Shown here: positions 23,827 to 33,721 of the stretch, piece by piece
How positions within the stretch are numbered: the stretch's first letter is position 1
Layout of the letters: each line of letters begins with the position of its first letter
From: Periplaneta americana
Taxonomy: Eukaryota; Arthropoda; Insecta; Blattodea; Blattidae
Length of the DNA stretch: 64,000 nt
Reading direction: 5' to 3'
NCBI RefSeq assembly: GCF_040183065.1
Contig: NC_091120.1
Coordinates: forward strand, 15,145,708-15,209,707
Program-made: the position numbers and the translations under genes
Notes under the pieces: model-generated
Told to the model about the DNA's origin: nothing
Databases searched by the model: none
The model's input: only the letters and a program-made list of their open reading frames with translations

Positions 23827-24996
23827 CAGTAGCGGCCGGTGATCAAAATCCTTGGTGAGGCCAGATGCAACTAGTTTAAGTGCCTCCAATAGGAAATGTT
23901 TATATATGATATTAATTAGTATTGCTATTATATTATTAATATCATTATTACTGTATTATTATTATTATTGTTACTATTATTAGTCTATTCTTATTACTAT
24001 CAATGAAAAATAATAATTTCACTCACCAAATAAGCTGTTATGCTCTGAGTTTCAGTGATTGTTTCAGTGTGATGAAGCATCCCATATTATGTGTTGAAAT
24101 TCCCCTTTCTTTCTTTTCTTTTTCTTTTTTTCTTTTGACAGCAACAAACAAGGCAAGAGAAGTTTATTTTGCATCACATTACCACATAACCATTTATGTT
24201 GCCCATACCAGGTTGCAATAGAAACTCGCGTTTTAAGATTATGTGTCAGAAAAATTATCAGCGATGTCGTAGGTATCTCGGTAGTCTCTCTCTTTATTTA
24301 AAACTTTCTTTCTTTTAGTTTTATTTCTTCTCGAAAAAGGACACTCTAACAATGAATTAACTGCACCAGCATTATTTCTCTCATTTGTTTCTGTTTATAT
24401 TTTCCCAAAATATATAACAACACTGGCCCAGATTCACTACTGTACTACGAAGTACAATAGTAGAACACCCTCGCTTATGTCATGAACTGAGACATAAGGG
24501 GAGAGAATCGAGTGGGTTTCTGCCTGCCAAAGAGCTGGAATTTTGTTATTTATGGCCTAGTTAGGAAGACAAGTCACCACTGCTATTCCCACCCCACTCT
24601 ACCATTGAGACCGGCCCATGGATGGGACGAGTGAAACCTGACCAGGCCAGCCGAATTGTGCCTCAGCTACAACGTTTTAAGCGTAAACTCAAAGCCCGCA
24701 AAAGGATATGAAATGCATTAAGCCAGACCAGGCACGAACGATTCTGGCCTCAGGAACAAATTTTACTGCAAAACAGGTATATATACATAACAAGCCAGAC
24801 CCGGCACGAGCAATCCTGACCTCAGAAACAAATTTTACTGCAAAACAGGTCTATATACATCAAAGTTTTCAAATACTTCTACAGCGATATACGCTTCATT
24901 CAAATAACTAATACATTATATAAAAACACAAAATTTGATTTCAGTTAAGCCAAGTGACTGAGGGCCTCACTTGCCTCAGTCAATCAGCCGCCACTG
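23827..24996. mobile_element. hAT miniature element, second family
   Basis: A 1170-bp element with ends CAGTAGCGGCC and GGCGGCTGATTG-type complement (CAGCCGCCACTG), and a perfect 8-bp duplication TTAGGCAG at 23819-23826 and 24997-25004. No transposase. Inside, a roughly 72-bp unit is tandemly duplicated at 24719-24862. Confidence 0.9.
24719..24862 (+). repeat. Two-copy tandem repeat inside hAT element
   Basis: Two adjacent units of about 72 bp: AAGCCAGACC, then CAAATTTTACTGCAAAACAG and GTMTATATACATMA (M, A or C). They differ at a handful of positions. Confidence 0.85.
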
Positions 24997-25004
24997 TTAG
25001 GCAG

Positions 25005-25504
25005 TCACTCTAGCATAACAGGTTTACTGTTGAGCCACAGACTCGTGTATTGCCAGGCTGGTGGGAAGCGATAGCTAATAGGCTGGCACAATTCCTGCAG
25101 CGGCTCTGGCCAGACAATATTGGATGACCCAGTAGATTTATCAATCAGAACCTCAATGAGAGGTGTGTGTCGATATTCTCATGTTTCATTTTGTATTAAA
25201 TATGTTAAGCTCTTTCCTAATCAGTGGTAATTTCCGACACTTTTCCCTGGAGGGATGAAATAGGGGGTAGACTGGATGGAATTAATAAGCCATAAATCAC
25301 TTTAGTCTGTGCTGTAGTATTTGTATTATGATGGTAAGAAAATATTATTTGAATAGGCTATCTTGTACACATTTTCTGGTGGTGGTAGTGGTGGTGGGGA
25401 CGGTGGCAGCGGCGGTATAAAGTGTTTCAGCCATGAACTTGTAAAAGTTTATTCTTTTGATCGGAATTTCCGTAGTGTAACAGCATTGATAGGGTACTAT
25501 TAAA
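25005..25504. other. Gene-free stretch between hAT elements
   Basis: Includes a GGT-rich low-complexity run near 25378-25420. No coding signal. Confidence 0.35.
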
Positions 25505-26358
25505 CAGTGGCGTAGTGTCGATGTAAGCTAAAAAGCTCACCTTCCCCAGTTAATAATAATTTCATAAGAAACCTGCAGTTTATGAACAAAATCATTTATT
25601 AATTTTAATACAATTTATATTTACGTGTTAAATATTGTGATGCGGCAGCTCAGGATGATTTGTGATGCAGCAGTAAACATGAAGCCAGCACACACCAGCT
25701 TCCAATCCCCTCATTCTTCTGTGTAACCCTACCCGCAGATTTTCCATCTCTTTCTAACTAAACTACCCTGATCGCAAGGCTCGCAAAAAGCTAGCTTTAA
25801 CATGAAAAAACATTTAGTTTCCGAGTTATCCCTTTCGTGAGTTGTGTTTAGTTGAAGTGTTAGTGTGCATTGTGGCTGATATAATAAATAATGAGTGAAA
25901 TAACTGTTGCTGACACTAATTAACTTGAAATTTTAGGACAATTTCATTATCAAAACTGACTTATGAACAAAAGTATGATTTAAAAAACAAACGACCGACT
26001 CCCTTGCTATCAATGAAGGACACAACCAAGACAGACGCATAACTTACGTAATTACTAATACTGTATTTATTGACCATTAATATTGTGATTTCTCTAATTA
26101 TGACAGAGAGTGAGCTAGTGTTAAATTATACGTAAACGTGTCTATTTGTTAGAGATATGTGTAAACCATGAAATCATATTTTACTGCGTACCATTTGAGG
26201 TGATGCCTTATTGGTATTGCTTACGAGGTTCCAACCAATCTTCGGACTCCTGACTTGATATTGATTACTATTTACTTTAAGACTATATTTTTCCAATATG
26301 TACATGGAAGAGAATTTGAGTTAGCTTCCCCTGCTCAAAATTTCATGCTACGCCACTG
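25505..26358. mobile_element. hAT miniature element, third family
   Basis: An 854-bp element with inverted ends CAGTGGCGTAG and CTACGCCACTG, and a perfect 8-bp duplication CTATTAAA at 25497-25504 and 26359-26366. It is non-coding and carries a fragment of repeat family A near 26205-26265. Confidence 0.92.
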
Positions 26359-26384
26359 CTATTAAAGGATGTACTTAATATTTT

Positions 26385-27545
26385 AGAAAGAAGAAACTCT
26401 CACGAAGTTTGATCAATATCATGAAAGAAATATACACAGATAGTACGACAGTAAGACAAAAACTGTTTATCTAAAATCTTAATCAAGAAAGAAATAAGCA
26501 AGGAGACTCCTTAATTCCTACCCTCTTTAGTCTCGTTATGGCTGAAATGACAAGAAAATTAAATAAAGAAGTAAAAAATAAAAATGAGGTAAGTTAAATA
26601 GGCTACTTAATATAAATTTAAACCTGGTCAGTTATGTAGACAACATTAACTTTTAGCACATTCTGAAAATAATTTACAAATACTACACAAATTTTAAACA
26701 AATAGCAAGCGAATATAATATGAAATCTCAGTAAACAAAACAAAAGTATTTAGGTGAAGGGTTTGGACTTTTTCCATTTCTGGTTGTCACAATAAAAAAT
26801 TAAGACACAACGTTTCGAAGGGTGGTTCTCCCTTCGAAACATTGTGTCTTAATTTTTGATTGTGACAACCAGCAATGGAAAAAGTCCAAATCCCTCACCT
26901 AAACATTAATGATCCACCATTGCTTTCCAACCCCTCATTTAGATCAAAACAAAAGTATTTTAGCAGTATCAAAAGAACCTAGAATAGTTAAATTAGACAG
27001 AAGTTAGATGGTAAAATAATAGAGCAGGTAATGAAATTTAAATATCTAGGCATTGAAATTAATCCACGAACACAATAAATGATGAAGTAATACATCAAGC
27101 CAATGCTGCTAACAAAATTGCAAGTTGCCTCAATACTACCATGTGGAATTAATAAGAATGTAAGAAAGAAAGCAAAAATTATGAAATACAAATCACTTGT
27201 AAGATCAATACTTACGGGTATGAAAAAAGTAAGTGGATAAATGAACACAAAAATCACTAAGGGATGAAATCAGAAGTGACGTTAGGGATGAATGGAAAAT
27301 TGAACCTGTGAATAATTTGATAATGATTAGGAAAATTAAGTGGAATGAACACATTGATCGTATGAAGGACAACAGATTAGTGAAGGGAATTAGAGATTGG
27401 AAACCAACTGGAAAGAGAAGTTTAGGACGCCAAAACTGATATGGAAAGATGTCCTTACAAAACATTGATGAATGGACGCAGCAAGCTTCAGGCGTAATAC
27501 AAAAGAAAGAAGAAGAAAATAACAGCATTACTCGCTTGAGGAAGT
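26385..27545 (+). pseudogene. LINE fragment, second family
   Basis: The broken reverse transcriptase begins INIMKEIYTDSTTVRQKL with KQGDSLIPTLFSLVMAEM. The far C-terminal part reads DEWKIEPVNNLIMIRKIKWN, HIDRMKDNRLVKGIRDWKPT. Many stops and frame changes. It is interrupted by a foldback insertion at 26752-26944. It differs from the LINE at 5885-6625. Confidence 0.75.
26752..26944. mobile_element. Foldback insertion with 16-bp target duplication
   Basis: About 70-bp near-perfect inverted arms (26752-26821 and 26831-26900) meet at a small hairpin (CGTTTCGAAGGGTGGTTCTC, ending CCCTTCGAAAC). A 44-nt tail is present only on the right. Flanked by CAAAACAAAAGTATTT at 26736-26751 and 26945-26960. 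This is the same layout as the Penelope-like insertions here but without recognised coding sequence. Confidence 0.8.
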
Positions 27546-27604
27546 AATTAAGTACAGTTGTCATTCAGCAGCAGAATAATAGTTACCGGTATGTTATATG
27601 CATA

Positions 27605-28042
27605 CAGCTCGTCCAAGTCAAGTCTGCGAGTGGGGATATCAGGATGGAATGTAGAGGCAAAACACAGTTGCCACATAGGTCACTTGACGCTCAGATTTCA
27701 ACGTGTGCACATTGTTTAAAATACACTATGGAGCGCACGCATTTGTTGTCCTTGTCTTCAGATAAAGGCAACAGTTACGCTGCCTCCCCCCTCATGCAAC
27801 TTTCTCTCCTACGCCCACGCTTGCCAATCAGAATGCCAAACCTCACTGTCAAGCAGAAGTAGAAGTACAGTCTATTTCAAAGCGTCTTAAATTGTTACCA
27901 CTCTATGAATTGAAGCGCAGTAGGAAAACATTGCTGTCATATGAGACTGTACTGGTCTCCTCTCGTTACCGCCTCCTTTCCCTACAGAACTGTCTCCAAC
28001 TTCCCCTCTCGGCTTGCAGATTTAATTAACTTGGTCGAGCTG
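27605..28042. mobile_element. TA-flanked miniature element
   Basis: Inverted ends CAGCTCGTCCAAGT and CAGCTCGACCAAGT (reverse complement of the right end), TA on both sides. About 438 bp, comparatively GC-rich inside, no transposase. Probably Tc1/mariner-mobilised. Confidence 0.75.
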
Positions 28043-28049
28043 TATGATT

Positions 28050-28470
28050 GATATTGGTTCCATTTTTATATAGTGCTGCAATATGGCTCTTTATGGTTAT
28101 CTTTATAGTATAGACAGGGGCCTTCCCAAAACAATATATTCTGTGATTGTTTTTTAAATTTAGACAAATCATTAATCTGCAAGCACTTCACTGTATAGCC
28201 TACACATTTTATTATTCTGATTAGTAGATTTATGTTTTAATTTAATAAGTAGAGAGTCATATCATCTGCAGTTAACATTGAATTACCAGTAGTACTTATA
28301 TTATCAGGTGAGTCATTTACCATGATCAAGAATAGGCCTATGAATGAACTTAAAATAGACCCTGGTGCACTGCGCAAAAAATAAAAGTTTTATCTTATTA
28401 CAGTACATAATAAATAGTTCCATTTCCATAATAATTATATCTTGTAAATAATAGTTGCAAATGTAAACAG
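28050..28470. other. Gene-free intergenic sequence
   Basis: AT-rich. No coding signal or recognised repeat. Confidence 0.35.
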
Positions 28471-28474
28471 AAAT

Positions 28475-28690
28475 GTCGACCTGGTTGGTGAGTTGGTATA
28501 GCGCTGCCCAAGGTTCCGGGTTCGATCCCAGGCCAGCTCGATGGCATTTAAGTGTGCTTAAATGCGACAGGCTCATGTCAGTAGATTTACTGGCATGTAA
28601 AAGAACTCCTGCGGGACAAAATTCCAGCACATCCGGCGACACTGATATAACCTCTGCAGCTGCGAGCGTCGTTAAATAAAACATAACATT
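28475..28690 (+). mobile_element. tRNA-derived SINE, family D
   Basis: The head has TGGTGAGTTGGTATAGCGC (A box region) and GGTTCGATCCC (B box). The body runs through GGCATTTAAGTGTGCTTAAA to CGAGCGTCGTTAAATAAAAC. Flanked by TAAACAGAAAT at 28464-28474 and 28691-28701, a perfect 11-bp duplication. Confidence 0.88.
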
Positions 28691-28741
28691 TAAACAGAAA
28701 TTCCATCTGTAACAGGATAAACATCTGAAGTATTGCGAAAT

Positions 28742-28948
28742 AAACATCTGAAGTATATTGGAGTGAATTGGAATATATCAGTCCCCTAACTGCCCATTGT
28801 GTAACTCAAACCAAGAAATGGATTCGGAACACCTCAAAATCTGTGCTTCAGTGGCTGGCCATGATAATATCTTTGAAAAATATTGGAGTACAAGAGGTCA
28901 AATGACTTTATTGTCAAATGCCTGGCATTAGAAAACAACAACAACAAT
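28742..28948 (+). mobile_element. 5'-truncated LINE insertion ending in a zinc-finger-like C-terminus
   Basis: Flanked by a perfect 19-bp duplication ATCTGAAGTATTGCGAAAT (28723-28741 and 28949-28967). The sense frame ends CPLCNSNQEMDSEHLKIC, ASVAGHDNIFEKYWSTRGQM, LLSNAWH, stop, then an ACAACA tail. The C-x2-C...H-x3-C spacing is the knuckle found at the C-terminus of Jockey/R1-type LINE proteins. Only the last 207 bp were inserted. Confidence 0.82.
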
Positions 28949-28969
28949 ATCTGAAGTATTGCGAAATGT

Positions 28970-29720
28970 GTAAAACCTATGAGAAAGTAGGGGTGCATTC
29001 CATACAGGGGCAGTGGCATTTCTCTAAGGTTAGAGCCCAGTTTAGGTGTGTGTGTGTGTGTGTGTATTAATTGAAAAAAAAAATGTCATATAAACATGCG
29101 TCTTATTCTCAATATTTTCTAGCTCCTAATTTTCGATTAATGCACCTAAACTAGGCTCTAACCTTAGAGGAAATGCCACTCCCCTGTATGGAAACGCGTC
29201 CGAAAGTAGGGCCTATGTGTCATTTTCTCGACCCCGATTTTTTTTAGTCCTCTTCATAGCCCTACTATAGATTTAGTTGAAGTGGTATTGATATTGTCCA
29301 CCATTAATATCCGAGCTGTCTTAGACAATTAGTCTTTGTCGTAGCTTAGCCTCTTATCCATTCAGATAGCTTCAATCTGACATGGGACTCCTGGTGTGAT
29401 AAGTTAACTTGAAAAACATATGTGGTGTTTATTCCATTATGTAGTCGAATGAGATAACAAATAATTAAGTGATAAGCAGAAAAGGAGGTCCGGTACATAT
29501 CTGCTTTCAGTAAACTTAGTCATGTAAGACTGCATTAATGTCTGTTTTTTCATTATGCAGTACGAAATAGTAACTGTAGAAGTTACTCAAATTTTATATT
29601 TTAAAAATTTAAAAAACGTCTTATGTATACCTGTTACGATGTTAAAACATGCGACACACCAAAGGATTGCATGCTTCGCCTAGGAATCTAAACATTGTGA
29701 ATTCATCTCAATGAAATAAT
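28970..29720. other. Gene-free stretch with an inverted pair
   Basis: Blocks around 29005-29040 and 29145-29180 (TTAGAGCCTAGTTTAGG-type sequence and CATACAGGGGAGTGGCATTT-type) are inverted copies around a (TG)n at 29045-29064, so a small foldback at about 28995-29205 is likely. Nothing else was seen. Confidence 0.5.
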
Positions 29721-29728
29721 AATTACTG

Positions 29729-31031
29729 CAGTGGCGGCTCCTGCATATTTCTTAAGAGGAGGAAAGAAGTTAACAGCGCAAAATGACACCTTCTTAAATG
29801 AAACATGCTACAAATTAGCCTACATGCATACATGTAAGAGCAGTTAGTGTTAGGGTTGGTCTTCCCTTTTGTATAGCAATAACCTGTTTTTGTAAACTGA
29901 GTTTCCTAAATTGTCCAAAATATAATATGTTTTCACTTCCATTCATTGTTGAATAATTGCACAAATTAACAATTACAAGGAAATTCACAACATCGTAGCA
30001 TTTTTCGCGCACACTACAGCAACACACGTGTTGGAAAAGACCAGCTACTAACACGTAACCGGAACCATTTTACAGAAGTGGGAATGGAAAATAATCTGTT
30101 AGGAAAGGGAGAACACTGCACCCACCCAAGTGGTCTGAGTTGCCACATGTACATTTTACAAGTTCAGTATCACACGCTTTTTAAGAATGTCAGTTCTTGT
30201 AAAGTCATACTACCATTATTGTTCAAAGGTGCCGATGGCCAATTAATTTTTTATGTTAAAAATTATGTAGTTTGCAGTATTTCAATTTCAAATATATTTG
30301 TACAAAACTGACAACTTGGCTGTTGTCCTGACTAGTAGACAATGAATGGAAGTGAATTTCAGAGGCCAAAAAGATCTGCGATACTAACTTAGAACTACTC
30401 CCTCTTTGTTTTATATAAATCCAACTTCAACTTTCAGATATCCTCGAAAGTTTCAAACTACAAATAGTAGCTTATATAAAGTGCAATGAATAATATATTT
30501 TGATTTATAATTAAAAAAAAAAAAAGTTCATATGATGTCTTTCATAGCTTTGCATTAAAACTGTTTTTATTGTGTCTCCTCCTAGATGTGTTATAGTCTG
30601 GTTGAATGCAGCATCGTTAGATGGCAGCGGTAGCGAGCTTGCTGCAAGACCAGTCGGTTTCTATTTCCTGCCCATGCACTGATTCAGAGGAGGATCTCCT
30701 CCCTCAACGTTCATTTACTTGCTTTAAAACTCTGCTTCTTTCTCTGACCGCTAGCATGCTGTTGTCTGTGTGTATTAAGTGCAGTAAAGGAGGAATGGAT
30801 TGACTTTCCTCCACACAAACAATCTCGCATCCTTCTCACAGTTTTCTAGTAGCACATGAGTGCGCGTCGTTTAAAACTCGATCAACCGAGGTTTTCTTAT
30901 AGCTGTGAACTTAAAAGTTATCGAATCTTCCTCGAATTTCAAGGCATATATTTCATTTGGTATTTACTTTCAAAAGAAGAAAAATGTGAGGAGGACGTTC
31001 CTCCCTTCCCTCCCCCGAGGAACCGCCACTG
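29729..31031 (-). mobile_element. hAT miniature element, copy 2
   Basis: Same family as 1024-2310, inverted. Ends CAGTGGCGG and CCGCCACTG. The 8-bp duplication AATTACTG/AATTGCTG (29721-29728 and 31032-31039) has one mismatch. Length 1303 bp. Confidence 0.9.
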
Positions 31032-31144
31032 AATTGCTGTAATTAATTCTTCTTATTTGGTTGTATAATAAATTACTTACATGTACATTTTGGATTATAA
31101 TTTAAGAAAGTAAAATATAAACAGGAATATAATTGATTACATGC

Positions 31145-31315
31145 AGTGGCGAAGCTAAGATGTAAACACTGGGTACGCTGGAAAAAATCTGCTTCTTATA
31201 TCTTTTTTTATAGAGCAGATGTTTATCGATTTTTCTATCAAAATTTTTTTGTGACATAGACTCCACAAGAAGATAATGACCACTCATTTTCACTCCCAAA
31301 TATAAGTGTCTCACG
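31145..31315 (+). repeat. Possible truncated hAT end
   Basis: Begins CAGTGGCGAAGCTAAG, a hAT-like terminus, but no matching right end was found before the next element at 31316. May be a fragment of a further family. Confidence 0.4.
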
Positions 31316-32596
31316 CAGTGGCGGTTTCTCGGGGGAGGGAAGGGAGGAACGTCCTCCTCACATATTTCTTCTTTTGAAAGTAAATACCAAATAAAATGTG
31401 CCTTGAAATTTGAGGAAGTTTCGATAATTTTTAAGTTCACAGCTATAAGAAAACCTTGGTTGGTCGAGTTTTAAACGTTGCGCGCTCATGTGCTGCTAGA
31501 AAACTGTGAGAAAGATGCGAGATTTTTTGTGTGGAGGAAAGTCAATCCTTTCCTCCTTTACTGCAGTTAACACACATAGACAACAGCGCACTAGCGGCGA
31601 GAGAAAGAAGCAGAGTTTTAAAGCGAGTAAATGAATGGATAGGGAGGAGATTCTCCTCTGAATCAGCACATGGGCAGGAAATAGAAACCAACTGGTTGTG
31701 CAGCAAGCTCGATACCGCTGCCATCTAACGATCTTGCATTCAACCAGACTGTAACACATCTAGGAGGAGGCACAATAAAAACAGTTTTAACGCAATGCTA
31801 TGAAAGACGCCATATAAACTTTTTTTTAATTATAGATAAATATTATTCATTGCACTTTATATAAGCTACTATTCATGGTTTCAAACTTTCAAGGATATTT
31901 GAAAGTTAAAGTCGGGTTTATATAAAACAAAGAGGAAGTAGTTGTAGATTAGTATCGCAGATCTTTTTGGCCCCTGAAATTCACTTCCATTCATTGTGTA
32001 CTAGACAGGACAACAGCCAAGTTGTCAGTTTTGTGCAAATATATTTGAAATTGAAAGTAGTACTCCAAACTACATTATTTTTTAACATAAAAAATTAATT
32101 GGCCACCGGGAACTTTGAACAATAATGGTAGTATAACTTTACAAGAACTGATATTCTTCAAAAGTATGTGACACTGAACTTTTAAAATGCACATGTGGCA
32201 ACACAGACCACGTGGGTGGGTGCAGTGTTCTCGCTTTCCTCAGATTATTTCCCATTCCCATTTCCATGGTTCTGATTACGTGTTAGTAGCTATAGTCTCT
32301 TCCAATACGTGTGATGCTGTAGTGTGCTCGAAAAATGCTGCGAGGTGAATTTCCTTGTAATTGTTAATTTGTGCAACAATGAATGGAAGTGAAAACATTA
32401 TATATTTTGGAAAATTTAGGAAACTCAGTTTACAAGAACAGATTATTGCTATACAGAAGTAAAGGCCAACCCCAACACTACCTGGTCTTACATGTATGCA
32501 TGTTGGCTAATTTGTAGCATGTTTCATTCAAGAAGGTGTCATTTCGTCTTGTTACCTTCTTTCCTCCTCTTAAGAAATACGTAGGAGCCGCCACTG
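31316..32596 (+). mobile_element. hAT miniature element, copy 3
   Basis: 1281 bp, same orientation as copy 1. Ends CAGTGGCGG and CCGCCACTG. The duplication GTCTCACG/GTCTCATG (31308-31315 and 32597-32604) has one mismatch. It is immediately followed by Tigger coding remains. Confidence 0.92.
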
Positions 32597-32604
32597 GTCT
32601 CATG

Positions 32605-33003
32605 GTACATTTTCAAATTCCAAAATCTACTTCTTCCACAATAATAAAAAATAAAGTTAAAATTGACACTGCTGCAGCTTCCGGTTCTTCATCAGGAAGA
32701 ATTAAGCGAATTCGTGCAGCAAAACATGAACAAGTGGAATCTGAGGTTCTCGAATGTTTCAACAATATGAGGGCAATATAAGTGAGTTAGAAGTGACTTA
32801 AATTAAATTAATTGTGGTAATAACAGTGATAATTCTTATAAACTGGATAACCCATATATCTGGAAGAGAAACTTGGACCAACCAAGGAAAAAATGGAAAG
32901 ACATTGTAACAAAAATCGATGAGAATTCGAATAAGACGAACTTCGTTCATACAAACAGGCGATTTTTCGGTCCCTTGAGATTTGTCTTAACGAGGGTTTA
33001 CTG
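32605..33003 (+). pseudogene. Tigger/CENP-B-type transposase fragment and 3' end
   Basis: An open piece reads FQIPKSTSSTIIKNKVKIDT then GSSSGRIKRIRAAKHEQVES and ECFNNMRAI, the CENP-B-type helix-turn-helix of Tigger/jerky transposases. The right end AACGAGGGTTTACTG followed by TA at 33004-33005 is a Tigger terminus. The catalytic domain is missing and the left terminus was not found. Confidence 0.72.
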
Positions 33004-33239
33004 TATAAGATGACTTTGATATAATTATCAGCAGAAAGAATATGAATCTTTACTTGTCCTTACTGCATTTATCAGTCTATTTTCTACAAGGGTCTATGCA
33101 CATACAGCACACCACACACACAATTTTGTTATTCTAGGTTTAATTTGCAATTCAGTAAATATAAAATATTCTTTGTTTTTCTATGATAAATTATCTAGCT
33201 TTAATTAGTCTGGTAATCTTTTCGTACTTCGATTTTTAT

Positions 33240-33402
33240 TGTAATTGTAATTGTAAATTTAATACTAATTGTAATTTTATTTGTAATTGTAAATGTAATA
33301 CTAATTGTAATTTTATTCTTCATATTATAGTTGGAATCTCCTGGTAGAGGGGCAGAGAAGGCCTGACGACCTTATCTGTACCAGGTTAAATAAATAAATA
33401 CT
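33240..33402 (+). repeat. LINE 3' tail
   Basis: AGAGAAGGCCTGACGACCTT then TACCAGGTTAAATAAATAAA closely resembles the 3' end of the LINE at 54930-56030. No coding part is attached. TGTAATTGTAAT-type short repeats precede it. Confidence 0.65.
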
Positions 33403-33580
33403 AAATACTAAAAATACCCCACGCTCCCATCTACATACAGCTGTCACATTTACTAGTATTAACATAAACTGTCACTATTACAGGTACATGTCCTTCGGAG
33501 CTGTTAGAATAGACACAGCTTTATCTGAAGTAAAAGTGCATGGTATTTTTAATAACATAGGTACCTACTTATGTTTTCAG

Positions 33581-33721
33581 ACACACAAAAAGAAGCGTGA
33601 GATTCCAACAGTCCTGCAGAAGATACTAGCTGCAGATGTTATCCTCACAGATAAGTTTTGCAATTGGGCCAATTGCTTCCTTCCGTTACGATCGCTGAGA
33701 ATACACTATAAAGTTTTGGAA
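33581..33721 (+). CDS. PLPP6: PLPP6 exon (first recognised)
   Basis: 141 nt, 47 codons from THKKKREIPTVLQKI to IHYKVLE, between acceptor ATGTTTTCAG and donor GAA|GTAAGT. It encodes the cytosolic segment leading into the first membrane span. The upstream continuation MSFGAVRIDTAL... is open but not family-like, so I favour the splice acceptor as the border. Confidence 0.82.

Noticed and set aside
27205-27564. 119-codon minus-strand open frame
   Set aside because: It is antisense to recognisable LINE coding scraps and has a biased, transposon-shadow composition.
28475-28560. Possible second tRNA gene
   Set aside because: tRNA-like boxes but poor cloverleaf pairing, followed by SINE body and an 11-bp duplication.
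28313-28747. 144-codon minus-strand open frame
   Set aside because: It runs antisense through a tRNA-derived SINE and its flanks.
33488-33580. N-terminal extension of PLPP6 from an in-frame Met
   Set aside because: The frame is open but the residues are not family-like, and a strong splice acceptor ends exactly where similarity begins. Kept only as an alternative.
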